Of a DNA stretch of 6,875 nucleotides, positions 1 through 5,567 are shown one piece after another; the first letter of the stretch is position 1; each line of letters begins with the position of its first letter. The notes under the pieces were generated by a model. It did not search any database. It was not told where the DNA came from and was given only the letters and a program-made list of their open reading frames with translations. A program made the position numbers and the translations under genes. The stretch is from Thermoleophilia bacterium (lineage in GTDB: Bacteria; Actinomycetota; Thermoleophilia; Miltoncostaeales; Miltoncostaeaceae). The stretch is from the NCBI GenBank assembly GCA_016463385.1, contig JAEMRL010000128.1, forward strand, positions 1 through 6,875, in the 5' to 3' direction.

Positions 1-725
1 TCGACGCGGATCGCGGCCGGTCCGTTCGCGGCCCCGGCGCCCCCGGGGACGTAGCCCGGGTTGCGCACCAGGTCGATCGCCTCGCCGGGGCGGTAGGCCG
101 CCACCCGGTAGGGGCCCGCCGAGGAGAGCGCGGCGCGGCCCTGGTCGGAGGGCGGGGTGCCGCGCGGCAGCACGAAGGCGAAGGGCAGGGCCAGCACGCG
201 CAGGATCGCCGGGTCGGAGCGGGTGAGCGCGATCTCGACGCGGCCGCTCGCGTCGTCGGCGGTGATGCCGGAGATCCCGGACGGGGTGGGGGAGCCCTCG
301 AATGCGGTCGCGCCGCGGATCGAGCGGTAGAGGCCCCGCCCCGGCGAGCCCGCCAGGAAGATCCGCTCGAGGCTCGCCTTCACGTCGCTCGCGCGCACCG
401 GCCGGTTGGCGGGCGGCCCGAAGCGCGCGCTCGGGCGCAGGGTGAACGACAGGCGCCGGCCGGCGTCGGAGACCACCGGCATCCGCGCGGCCAGGGCCGG
501 CACCACGTCGGCGCCGGCCATCCCCCCGGCGCGCCGGTAGGCCACCAGGCCCTCGCCGGCGTTCACCAGCACCTGCCAGCTCTCGGGTGCGTAGGCGAGG
601 GCGGGGTCGAGGCTGTCGGGGTCGCCCTCGGCGGCGACCACCAGCGTCGCCCCGAGCCCCTGCCCGGCCGCGACGCCCAGCGCTGCGGCCGCGAGGGCGA
701 TGACGGAGCGGGGACCGAGTCTCAC
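1..725 (-). CDS. ABC transporter solute-binding protein, peptide/nickel family (SBP_bac_5), partial
   Basis: I read this by reverse-complementing the left edge: 241 codons are open from GTG at 725 and continue past base 1, so the C-terminal part is missing. Residues 1-26 look like a signal peptide (MRLGPR followed by an Ala/Gly/Leu-rich stretch). The mature start has the family signature: a strand TLVVAAEGDPDSLDPAL, then the VNAGEGLVAY region, a FTLRPSARFGPP block, the VRASDVKASLERIF block typical of DppA/OppA-like binding proteins, and later AGPYRVAAYRPGEAIDLVRNP. Family members bind oligopeptides, dipeptides or nickel outside the membrane and deliver them to an ABC permease; the ligand cannot be inferred here. 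The start is supported by AGAAGG six nt upstream (plus-strand 732-737). No Cys follows the signal segment, so no lipobox is seen, which is unusual for a Gram-positive binding protein. It diverges from the toxin-antitoxin pair. Family call secure, substrate unknown. Confidence 0.88.
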   Translation of the reverse strand, partial: MRLGPRSVIALAAAALGVAAGQGLGATLVVAAEGDPDSLDPALAYAPESWQVLVNAGEGLVAYRRAGGMAGADVVPALAARMPVVSDAGRRLSFTLRPSARFGPPANRPVRASDVKASLERIFLAGSPGRGLYRSIRGATAFEGSPTPSGISGITADDASGRVEIALTRSDPAILRVLALPFAFVLPRGTPPSDQGRAALSSAGPYRVAAYRPGEAIDLVRNPGYVPGGAGAANGPAAIRV

Positions 726-732
726 GTGATGC

Positions 733-760
733 CTTCTACACCCCCGGCGTCCGGGGTCAA
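733..760 (-). promoter_or_regulatory. Candidate promoter of the solute-binding protein gene
   Basis: On the minus strand TTGACC (plus 755-760) is followed after 16 nt by TAGAAG (plus 733-738). The -35 matches TTGACA at five of six positions; the -10 is weak. The -10 overlaps the AGAAGG ribosome-binding site and lies 7 nt before the GTG, so either the mRNA is almost leaderless or the true promoter is further upstream. Pattern match only. Confidence 0.35.
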
Positions 761-790
761 TCCCGCCCGGTGCGCCGCTCGTGACCAATG

Positions 791-828
791 TGGCGCTGAT
801 ATGGCGGTGATGGCGCCATTTCGCATGC
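791..828. promoter_or_regulatory. Repeat/palindrome cluster, candidate antitoxin operator
   Basis: TGGCG occurs three times in the same direction (791-795, 802-806, 811-815). The last copy is part of a perfect 10-bp palindrome ATGGCGCCAT (810-819), and a second palindrome GCATGC (823-828) touches the -10 of the antitoxin gene. Ribbon-helix-helix antitoxins of the FitA/VapB type commonly bind short inverted repeats over their own promoter, so this is a reasonable autoregulatory site. The sequence lies between two divergent genes, so binding could also affect the solute-binding protein gene. The function is inferred. Confidence 0.4.
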
Positions 829-840
829 TAGCCTGGGCGC
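826..840 (+). promoter_or_regulatory. Extended -10 promoter element of the toxin-antitoxin operon
   Basis: TGC directly followed by TAGCCT (829-834) forms an extended -10 (TGN-TANNNT). Only six bases separate it from the ATG at 841, so transcription would start at or next to the start codon. No Shine-Dalgarno sequence is present before the ATG, which agrees with a leaderless mRNA. No good -35 is visible at 16-18 nt upstream. Confidence 0.5.
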
Positions 841-1071
841 ATGCCGAGCATCCAGATCAAGAACGTGCCCGACGAGGTCCACGCGGTCCTGCGCCGTCGC
901 GCAGCCGCAGCGCACCAGTCGCTGCAGGAGTACCTGCGCAGCCGCTTCACCCGTGCGACCCGCACGCCGACGGTCGCCGAGGTGGTCGAGAGGATCGGGC
1001 ACCGCTCCGGCGGTCGGCTCAGCTTCCGTCAGGCCGAGAAGGATGTCCGCGAGGACCGGGACGGCCGGTGA
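841..1071 (+). CDS. FitA/VapB-like ribbon-helix-helix antitoxin
   Basis: This 76-residue protein begins MPSIQIKNVPDEVHAVLRRR and continues with a helix containing SLQEYLRSRF. That is the pattern of FitA-type antitoxins: a short N-terminal DNA-binding strand (about residues 3-8), the turn NVPDEV, then two helices making the ribbon-helix-helix dimer. The C-terminal part (about residues 45-76, charged, ending EKDVREDRDGR) would be the toxin-binding tail. Family members neutralise a PIN-domain RNase and repress their own operon together with it. The gene precedes the PIN toxin and overlaps it by 4 nt (GTGA), the usual arrangement for such pairs. ATG at 841 is chosen because it opens the conserved strand; there is no Shine-Dalgarno sequence, and an extended -10 sits 6 nt upstream. 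Confidence 0.88.
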   Translation: MPSIQIKNVPDEVHAVLRRRAAAAHQSLQEYLRSRFTRATRTPTVAEVVERIGHRSGGRLSFRQAEKDVREDRDGR

Positions 1072-1457
1072 TCGTCATCGACGCCTCGGTTCTCGGGCCG
1101 TTCCTCCTCGATGAGGAGGAGAGCGGCGAGCGGGCGCGCGCCCTGATGGTGGACGAGGCGCTGTGCGCCCCTCACCTCATCGACTGCGAGGTCGTCTCCA
1201 CGATCCGGCGGGCACACCAGCGTGGTGACGTGAGCGAGGGCCGGGTGCTGCAGGCGCTCTCCGATCTCGCGGACCTCCGGCTGCTCCGCCTCCAGCACAC
1301 GCACCTCCTCCCTCGGATGTGGGAGCTCCACGAGACGATCACGCCCTACGACGCGGCGTACGTCGCGCTGGCCGAGGCGCTGGATGCGCCCCTCCTCACC
1401 GCCGACCGTCGTCTCGCTCGCGCGCAGGGCCCCACCTGCCGCTTCGAGGTCCTCTGA
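1068..1457 (+). CDS. PIN-domain ribonuclease toxin, VapC/FitB family
   Basis: The protein has 129 residues if started at the GTG at 1068, which overlaps the antitoxin stop; the frame is open further upstream, but that part is antitoxin read out of frame. The start MIVIDASVLGPFLL is the canonical first PIN strand. The four acidic residues expected for metal binding are all present: Asp5 (VIDAS), Glu41 (DCEVVS), Asp95 (PYDAAYVALAEAL) and Asp113 (LTADRRLA). VapC-type toxins cut tRNA, rRNA or other RNA with Mg2+ or Mn2+ and stop growth when the antitoxin is degraded; the target here is unknown. The catalytic set is intact, so the toxin is probably active. GAGGA at 1051-1055 lies 12 nt before the GTG, so translation is probably coupled to the antitoxin. 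The pair sits directly before the ribosomal protein operon. Confidence 0.9.
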   Translation: MIVIDASVLGPFLLDEEESGERARALMVDEALCAPHLIDCEVVSTIRRAHQRGDVSEGRVLQALSDLADLRLLRLQHTHLLPRMWELHETITPYDAAYVALAEALDAPLLTADRRLARAQGPTCRFEVL

Positions 1458-1469
1458 TCCGCCCGGCAT

Positions 1470-1483
1470 GGCGGTCGCCCGCC
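1470..1483 (+). terminator. GC hairpin between the toxin gene and rplU
   Basis: GGCGG (1470-1474) and CCGCC (1479-1483) can pair around a TCGC loop, 13 nt after the toxin stop codon. There is no T-run, so this is at best a weak terminator or pause site that would separate toxin transcription from rplU. In sequence this GC-rich such a hairpin can arise by chance. Confidence 0.22.
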
Positions 1484-1491
1484 GCGCCCGC

Positions 1492-1497
1492 TAACAT
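1492..1497 (+). promoter_or_regulatory. -10 element of the rplU operon promoter
   Basis: TAACAT fits the TANNNT actinobacterial -10 and is one of the few AT-rich hexamers in the 75-nt gap before rplU. It implies a leader of roughly 28-30 nt containing the rplU ribosome-binding site. No clear -35 can be named 16-18 nt upstream. Confidence 0.45.
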
Positions 1498-1532
1498 CCG
1501 CCGTCGCTTATCAATCGGCCAGGACAGGAAAC

Positions 1533-1829
1533 GTGCCGGATTACGCAGTGATCGCCCTCGGGGGCAAGCAGTACCGTGTGCGCGCAGGCGAGCGACTCCT
1601 GGTCGACCGCCTCCAGCACGAGGAGGGCGCGAGCTTCGAGCCGCGCGTCCTCGCCACCGGCGACGGTGAGGGCATCGCCGACGGCGGCACCGTCACCGCG
1701 ACGGTCGAGGAGCACGTGCTCGGCAAGAAGATCCGCGTCTTCACCTACAAGCCGAAGCGCAACTCCCGGAAGACCCGCGGCCACCGCTCGCGGCTCTCGC
1801 GGGTCCGCATCGAGTCCATCACCGCCTGA
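1533..1829 (+). CDS. rplU: 50S ribosomal protein bL21
   Basis: The 98-residue product begins MPDYAVIALGGKQYRVRAGE, the near-universal bL21 N-terminus (YAVI-GGKQYRV), and ends with the basic HRSRLSRVRIESI tail that contacts 23S rRNA; YKPKRNSRKTRGHR at about residues 70-83 corresponds to the conserved K-R-R-GHRQ region. Length is normal for the family (about 100 residues). bL21 binds 23S rRNA in the large subunit. The GTG at 1533 is supported by AGGA copies at 1521-1524 and 1526-1529. The gene opens the rplU-rpmA-obg unit conserved in many bacteria and follows its own -10 element. Confidence 0.97.
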   Translation: MPDYAVIALGGKQYRVRAGERLLVDRLQHEEGASFEPRVLATGDGEGIADGGTVTATVEEHVLGKKIRVFTYKPKRNSRKTRGHRSRLSRVRIESITA

Positions 1830-1846
1830 GCAAGTAGGAGTCCGAG

Positions 1847-2113
1847 ATGGCGCATAAGAAGGGTGGCGGCTCCAGCCGCAACGGTCGCGACTCCAAGCCG
1901 AAGATGCTCGGCGTGAAGGCGTTCGGCGGCCAGCTGGTTCCGGCCGGCACGATCATCGTCCGCCAGCGCGGCACGCGCTTCCGTCCCGCCACCGGCACCG
2001 GCATCGGGCGCGACCACACGATCTTCGCCACGGTCACGGGCCGCATCGAGTTCACGACGGGCCGCAAGGGCCGCCGGATCTTCGTGCACCCCGAGGAGCC
2101 GGCCCCGGTCTGA
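1847..2113 (+). CDS. rpmA: 50S ribosomal protein bL27
   Basis: The 88-residue product starts MAHKKGGGSSRNGRDSKPKM, the standard bL27 N-terminus whose first residues reach toward the peptidyl transferase centre; FGGQLVPAGTIIVRQRGTRFRPATGTGIGRD then follows as in other bL27 proteins. There is no cleavable N-terminal extension of the kind found in Firmicutes. The ATG at 1847 has a good ribosome-binding site, AGGAG at 1836-1840, six nt upstream. It follows rplU after 17 nt and is surely in the same transcript. Confidence 0.97.
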   Translation: MAHKKGGGSSRNGRDSKPKMLGVKAFGGQLVPAGTIIVRQRGTRFRPATGTGIGRDHTIFATVTGRIEFTTGRKGRRIFVHPEEPAPV

Positions 2114-2136
2114 CCGGGGCTGCGGAAGGGTGAAGC

Positions 2137-3081
2137 GTGCCCTTCACCGATAGAGCGCAGATCAACGCCGAGGGCGGCACCGGCGGCATGGGCTGCATGT
2201 CCTTCCGCCGGGAGCCCAAGATCCCGAAGGGCGGGCCCGACGGCGGAAACGGCGGCCGGGGCGGCCGCGTGGTGCTCGTGGCCGACGACCAGGTCACCGA
2301 CCTCTCGCGCTTCCGCCACCAGGTGCACCACCGCGCCCCCAACGGCGGCCACGGCCAGGGCAAGGCCCGTCACGGGCACGCCGGCACCGACCTGATGGTG
2401 GCCGTGCCGCCGGGCACGCGCGTGATCCGCGACGGCCACGTCATCGCCGAGCTCACCGAGCCGGGCGACAGCGTCCCGGTGGCGCGCGGGGGCAACGGCG
2501 GCGTGGGCAACAAGGCCTTCAAGTCGTCGACCAACCAGGCCCCGCGCACGACCGTGCCCGGGGCGCCCGGCGAGGAGGCCTGGCTCACCCTCGAGTTCCG
2601 CCTCGCCGTGGACGCCGCCCTGGTGGGCCTGCCCAACTCGGGAAAGAGCGCGCTGCTGGTGGCCCTGACGGGCGCGGCGGCCGTGGTGGCCCCGTACCCG
2701 CACTCCACCCTCGAGCCCGCCTTCGGCCCGATCGAGGACCCCGACGGCCACCTGTTCCTCCTCATCGACCTGCCGGGCCTCGCCGCCGACGGCACGCCCC
2801 GGCGCGACGCCCACCTCGAGCAGCTCGAGCGCGCCCGCGTGATCATCCACTGCATCGACGCCACCGACCCCGAGCCCGCGGCCGACCGGCTGGCGCGCGC
2901 CCGCGAGGGCCTCGAGCCCTTCCTGCACGACGGCATCCAGGAGATCGTGGTGGCCACCCGCGCCGACGAGGCGGAGGAGCCGGTCGCCGAGGCGGACGTC
3001 GCGGTCGACACCGAGACGGGCACCGGCCTCGACGCGCTGCGCGAGCGCCTGCTCACCGCCCTGCTGGCCACCGCCCGCTAG
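2137..3081 (+). CDS. obg: Obg-family GTPase, divergent and short
   Basis: The position after rplU-rpmA and the N-terminal glycine-rich Obg fold (about residues 1-155, with GGNGGRGGRVVLVAD and the RGGNGGVGNKAFKSSTNQAPR block) make this the Obg/CgtA GTPase, which binds the 50S subunit late in assembly and responds to nucleotide state. The GTPase domain starts normally: G1 GLPNSGKS at 164-171, a G2-type YPHSTL at 187-192 and G3 DLPG at 211-214. Later motifs are poor. Switch II after DLPG is about three residues short and lacks the usual G-x-GLG-x2-FLRH sequence. G4 is TRAD (274-277) instead of NKxD, and G5 has DT at 291-292 where SA is usual. The protein ends at residue 314, just after the G domain, without the C-terminal Obg domain. 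GTG 2137 has GGAAGG at 2124-2129. Family certain; efficient GTP binding is doubtful. Confidence 0.93.
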   Translation: MPFTDRAQINAEGGTGGMGCMSFRREPKIPKGGPDGGNGGRGGRVVLVADDQVTDLSRFRHQVHHRAPNGGHGQGKARHGHAGTDLMVAVPPGTRVIRDGHVIAELTEPGDSVPVARGGNGGVGNKAFKSSTNQAPRTTVPGAPGEEAWLTLEFRLAVDAALVGLPNSGKSALLVALTGAAAVVAPYPHSTLEPAFGPIEDPDGHLFLLIDLPGLAADGTPRRDAHLEQLERARVIIHCIDATDPEPAADRLARAREGLEPFLHDGIQEIVVATRADEAEEPVAEADVAVDTETGTGLDALRERLLTALLATAR

Positions 3082-3085
3082 CCCC

Positions 3086-4189
3086 GTGGCCGTCCTCGTG
3101 GTGAAGCTGGGGTCCTCGACCCTGGTGGACGACGACGGTCAGCTGCGCGACGACGTGCTGGAGGCACGGGTGCGCGACCTGGTGCGCGTGCTCCGCCAGG
3201 GCCACCAGCCGGTGCTGGTGACCAGCGGCGCCATCGCCTGCGGTCTCGGCCGCCTCGGCATCCGCGAGCGCCCCACGGCCCTCGGAGACCTGCAGGCGGC
3301 CTCGGCCGTCGGGCAGGGCGTGCTCTTCCAGCGCTACGCGGCCGCGTTCGCCCCGCACGAGGTCGTGCCGGCCCAGGTGCTGCTGACCTCCAGCGACCTC
3401 GCCGCCCGGGCCTCCTACCTCAACGCCCGCACCACCCTGCGCCGGCTCACCGAGCTCGGGACGATCCCGGTGATCAACGAGAACGACACCACCGCCACCG
3501 ACGAGCTGACCTTCGGCGACAACGACGTGCTGGCCGCCCAGGTGGCGATCCTGCTGGGCGCGCGCTGGCTGCTGCTGCTCACCGACCGCGAAGGCCTCTA
3601 CGGCCCCGGCCCCGACGGCCCCGAGCTGCTCGGCGACATCCCCGCGGGCACCGCCCCCGGCGACCTCGCGCTCGCCGAGATGACCGGGTCGGGCAAGGGG
3701 CGCGGCGGCATCTCCAGCAAGATCGCCTCGGCCAGCATGGCGACCGGGGGAGGGGTGACCTGTGTCATCGCCTCCGGGTCGGCCGACGGCGTGATCCCCT
3801 CGGTGGCCTCGGGCCACCACGTGGGCACGCGCTTCGGCGCGGCCGCCCGGCCCGAGCCCGCCTTCAAGCTCTGGGTGCGCCACGCCAAGCCGACGCTCGG
3901 GCGCGTGGTGATCGACGCGGGCGCCGCGACGGCCCTGCGCGAGCGGGGCACCTCGCTCCTGGCCGTCGGGGTCGTGGCGGCCGAGGGCGCCTTCCAGGCC
4001 GGCGACGCCGTGGAGGTGGTCACCGGCGAGGCCCGGGCGCTCGTCGGTAAGGGCATCTCGGCGATGTCGTCGGAGGAGATCCGCGTGGTGGCGGGCCTGA
4101 AGTCGGACGCCGTGCGCGAGCGGCTGCCCGAGGCGGCCCTGCAGGTGATCCACCGCGACGACTTCGTGCTGGCCGACCCGGCGGGCTGA
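3086..4189 (+). CDS. proB: Glutamate 5-kinase
   Basis: This enzyme phosphorylates L-glutamate to glutamyl 5-phosphate, the first step of proline synthesis. The 367-residue protein has an amino-acid kinase domain (about residues 1-258) with VVKLGSST at 5-12, the LVTSGAIACGLGRLG segment, INENDTTATDEL from 130, FGDNDVLAAQVA, and a GxGRGGISSKIASA motif near 203-214 corresponding to the usual GTGGM-x-TK segment. A C-terminal PUA domain (about 275-350) is present, including GRVVIDAGAATAL and GISAMSSEEIR. The GTG at 3086 lies 4 nt after the obg stop and has no Shine-Dalgarno sequence of its own, so translation is probably coupled to obg. Feedback inhibition by proline is usual for this family but cannot be judged from the sequence. 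Confidence 0.96.
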   Translation: MAVLVVKLGSSTLVDDDGQLRDDVLEARVRDLVRVLRQGHQPVLVTSGAIACGLGRLGIRERPTALGDLQAASAVGQGVLFQRYAAAFAPHEVVPAQVLLTSSDLAARASYLNARTTLRRLTELGTIPVINENDTTATDELTFGDNDVLAAQVAILLGARWLLLLTDREGLYGPGPDGPELLGDIPAGTAPGDLALAEMTGSGKGRGGISSKIASASMATGGGVTCVIASGSADGVIPSVASGHHVGTRFGAAARPEPAFKLWVRHAKPTLGRVVIDAGAATALRERGTSLLAVGVVAAEGAFQAGDAVEVVTGEARALVGKGISAMSSEEIRVVAGLKSDAVRERLPEAALQVIHRDDFVLADPAG

Positions 4190-4248
4190 GGCAGGTACCG
4201 GCGGTGCGGAGGGTGAACGCCACTCCGTGACGCCGATGGGTGCGGTTG

Positions 4249-4280
4249 CGCGCCCGTCGGGGCTCGGCGGGCCGGGCGCG
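4249..4280. repeat. Inverted repeat upstream of proA
   Basis: CGCGCCCG (4249-4256) and CGGGCGCG (4273-4280) are perfect 8-bp inverted repeats separated by 16 nt. They end immediately before the extended -10 of proA, so they cover the -35 zone and could be a regulator-binding site; as RNA they could form a terminator-like hairpin for the rplU-proB transcript, though no T-run follows. In this base composition chance is a real alternative. Confidence 0.3.
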
Positions 4281-4297
4281 TGGTCTAATGCGGGGCC
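4281..4297 (+). promoter_or_regulatory. Extended -10 promoter of proA
   Basis: TGG followed by TCTAAT (4284-4289) forms an extended -10 that differs from TATAAT at one position, standing out in otherwise GC-rich sequence. The GTG of proA begins 8 nt after the hexamer and has no Shine-Dalgarno sequence, so the transcript is probably leaderless. This would let proA-nadD be expressed apart from rplU-proB. Confidence 0.5.
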
Positions 4298-5551
4298 GTG
4301 ACCCAACTCGAACGTGTCATCGCCGACGTGCAGGCCGCAAGCCGCGTGCTCGGTCGTCTCCCCGGGCACCACCGCGACGCCGCGCTGGCCGAGATGGCCG
4401 ACGCCCTCGAGCGCCGCGCCGACGAGATCCTGCGCGACAACGCCCTCGACGTGGAGGCCGCAAAGCGGGCCCACACCGCCCCGGCGCTGATCGACCGCCT
4501 GCTGCTCGACGAGGACCGCGTGCGCGACATGGCCGAGGGCATCCGCGCGGTGGCCGCGCTGCCCGACCCGGTCGGCGAGGTGGACGGCGGCCGGACGCTG
4601 CCGAACGGCCTGCAGATCGTGCGCCGGCGGGTGCCGCTCGGGGTGGTGGCCGTGATCTACGAGGGCCGGCCCAACGTCACCGCCGACGCCGCCGCCCTCT
4701 GCCTGAAGAGCGGCAACGCCGTGGTGCTGCGCGGCAGCCGCCTGGCCAAGCGCTCCAACCTGATCATCGCCGAGGTGCTCACCGGGGCCCTGATCGAGGC
4801 CGACGTGCCGCGCTGGTCGGTGGCGCTGCTCGGAGCCGACCGCGACGAGATGCGGCGCCTGGTGCAGATGGAGGGCGCGCTCGACCTGGTCATCCCGCGC
4901 GGCGGCGAGGAGCTGAAGTCGTTCCTCAAGGAACACGCCCGCGTGCCGGTGATCTACGCCGCCTCGGGCAACAACCACGTCTACGTGGACGCCGGCGCCG
5001 ACCCCGAGATGGCCGTGAAGGTCGTCCACAACGCCAAGGTGCAGCGCCCGGGCGTCTGCAACGCCGCCGAGACCCTGCTCGTGCACCGCGACGCCGCCCC
5101 CGGGATCCTGCCACTGCTGGTCGAGCGCCTGGCCGCCTCCGGAGTGGAGCTGCGCGTCGATCGCGCCGGGCTCGACATCCTCGGCGAGCAGGCCGAGGGC
5201 CTCGCCCAGGTGACCGACCACGACTACGCCACCGAGTTCCTCGACCTGATCATGGCCGTGCGGGTGGTCGACTCGCTGCCCGCCGCCCTGGAGCACATCG
5301 CCCGCTACGGCTCGGGCCACAGCGAGGCGATCGTCACCTCGTCGCTCGCGTCGAGCCGTGAGTTCCAGGCGGGCGTGGACGCCGCGGTGGTCTACGTCAA
5401 CGCCTCCACCCGCTTCACCGACGGCGGCGAGTTCGGGATGGGCGCCGAGATCGGCATCTCCACCCAGAAGCTCCACGCGCGCGGGCCGATCGGCCTCTCG
5501 GAGCTGACCACCTACACCTACCACGTCACCGGCGACGGCCACCTCCGCTAG
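4298..5551 (+). CDS. proA: Glutamate-5-semialdehyde dehydrogenase (gamma-glutamyl phosphate reductase)
   Basis: ProA reduces glutamyl 5-phosphate with NADPH to glutamate 5-semialdehyde, the second step of proline synthesis, taking the unstable product of ProB. The 417-residue length is normal. The aldehyde-dehydrogenase fold is clear: VPLGVVAVIYEGRPNVTADA near residues 109-128, LCLKSGNAVVLRGSRLAKRSN, the VIPRGGEELKSF segment, and the active-site cysteine in PGVCNAAETLLVH (Cys254). The end of the domain, FTDGGEFGMGAEIGISTQK and HARGPIGLSELTTY, is as in other ProA proteins. GTG 4298 is chosen because MTQLERVIADVQAAS opens the usual N-terminal helix. It is separated from proB by 108 nt and has its own promoter-like element. 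Confidence 0.97.
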   Translation: MTQLERVIADVQAASRVLGRLPGHHRDAALAEMADALERRADEILRDNALDVEAAKRAHTAPALIDRLLLDEDRVRDMAEGIRAVAALPDPVGEVDGGRTLPNGLQIVRRRVPLGVVAVIYEGRPNVTADAAALCLKSGNAVVLRGSRLAKRSNLIIAEVLTGALIEADVPRWSVALLGADRDEMRRLVQMEGALDLVIPRGGEELKSFLKEHARVPVIYAASGNNHVYVDAGADPEMAVKVVHNAKVQRPGVCNAAETLLVHRDAAPGILPLLVERLAASGVELRVDRAGLDILGEQAEGLAQVTDHDYATEFLDLIMAVRVVDSLPAALEHIARYGSGHSEAIVTSSLASSREFQAGVDAAVVYVNASTRFTDGGEFGMGAEIGISTQKLHARGPIGLSELTTYTYHVTGDGHLR

Positions 5552-5567
5552 GCCCTCGCCCCGGCGC

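Larger units (their letters stand above)
4227..4301 (+). other. Possible 24-codon leader ORF overlapping the proA start
   Basis: A GTG-initiated frame of 24 codons ends in TGA at 4299-4301, so that it overlaps the proA GTG by 4 nt (GTGA), the geometry of coupled genes. Its peptide has four prolines, all CCG, one being the last codon before the stop. GGAGGG at 4208-4213 lies upstream at a somewhat long distance (about 14 nt). A Pro-rich leader before a proline gene is suggestive, but Pro codons are frequent in any GC-rich frame, and the proposed promoter lies inside this ORF. Low confidence. Confidence 0.15.

Noticed and set aside
726..1067. N-terminal extension of the PIN toxin frame back to GTG 726
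   Set aside because: The region is intergenic and then antitoxin read out of frame; the PIN fold begins exactly at GTG 1068.
1819..2928. A 369-codon minus-strand frame opposite rpmA and obg
   Set aside because: Same shadow effect; it spans two genes and the intergenic gap and shows no domain.
4240..5361. A 373-codon plus-strand frame overlapping proA
   Set aside because: Arg/Pro/Ala-rich out-of-frame reading of proA; the ProA frame has the full catalytic signature.
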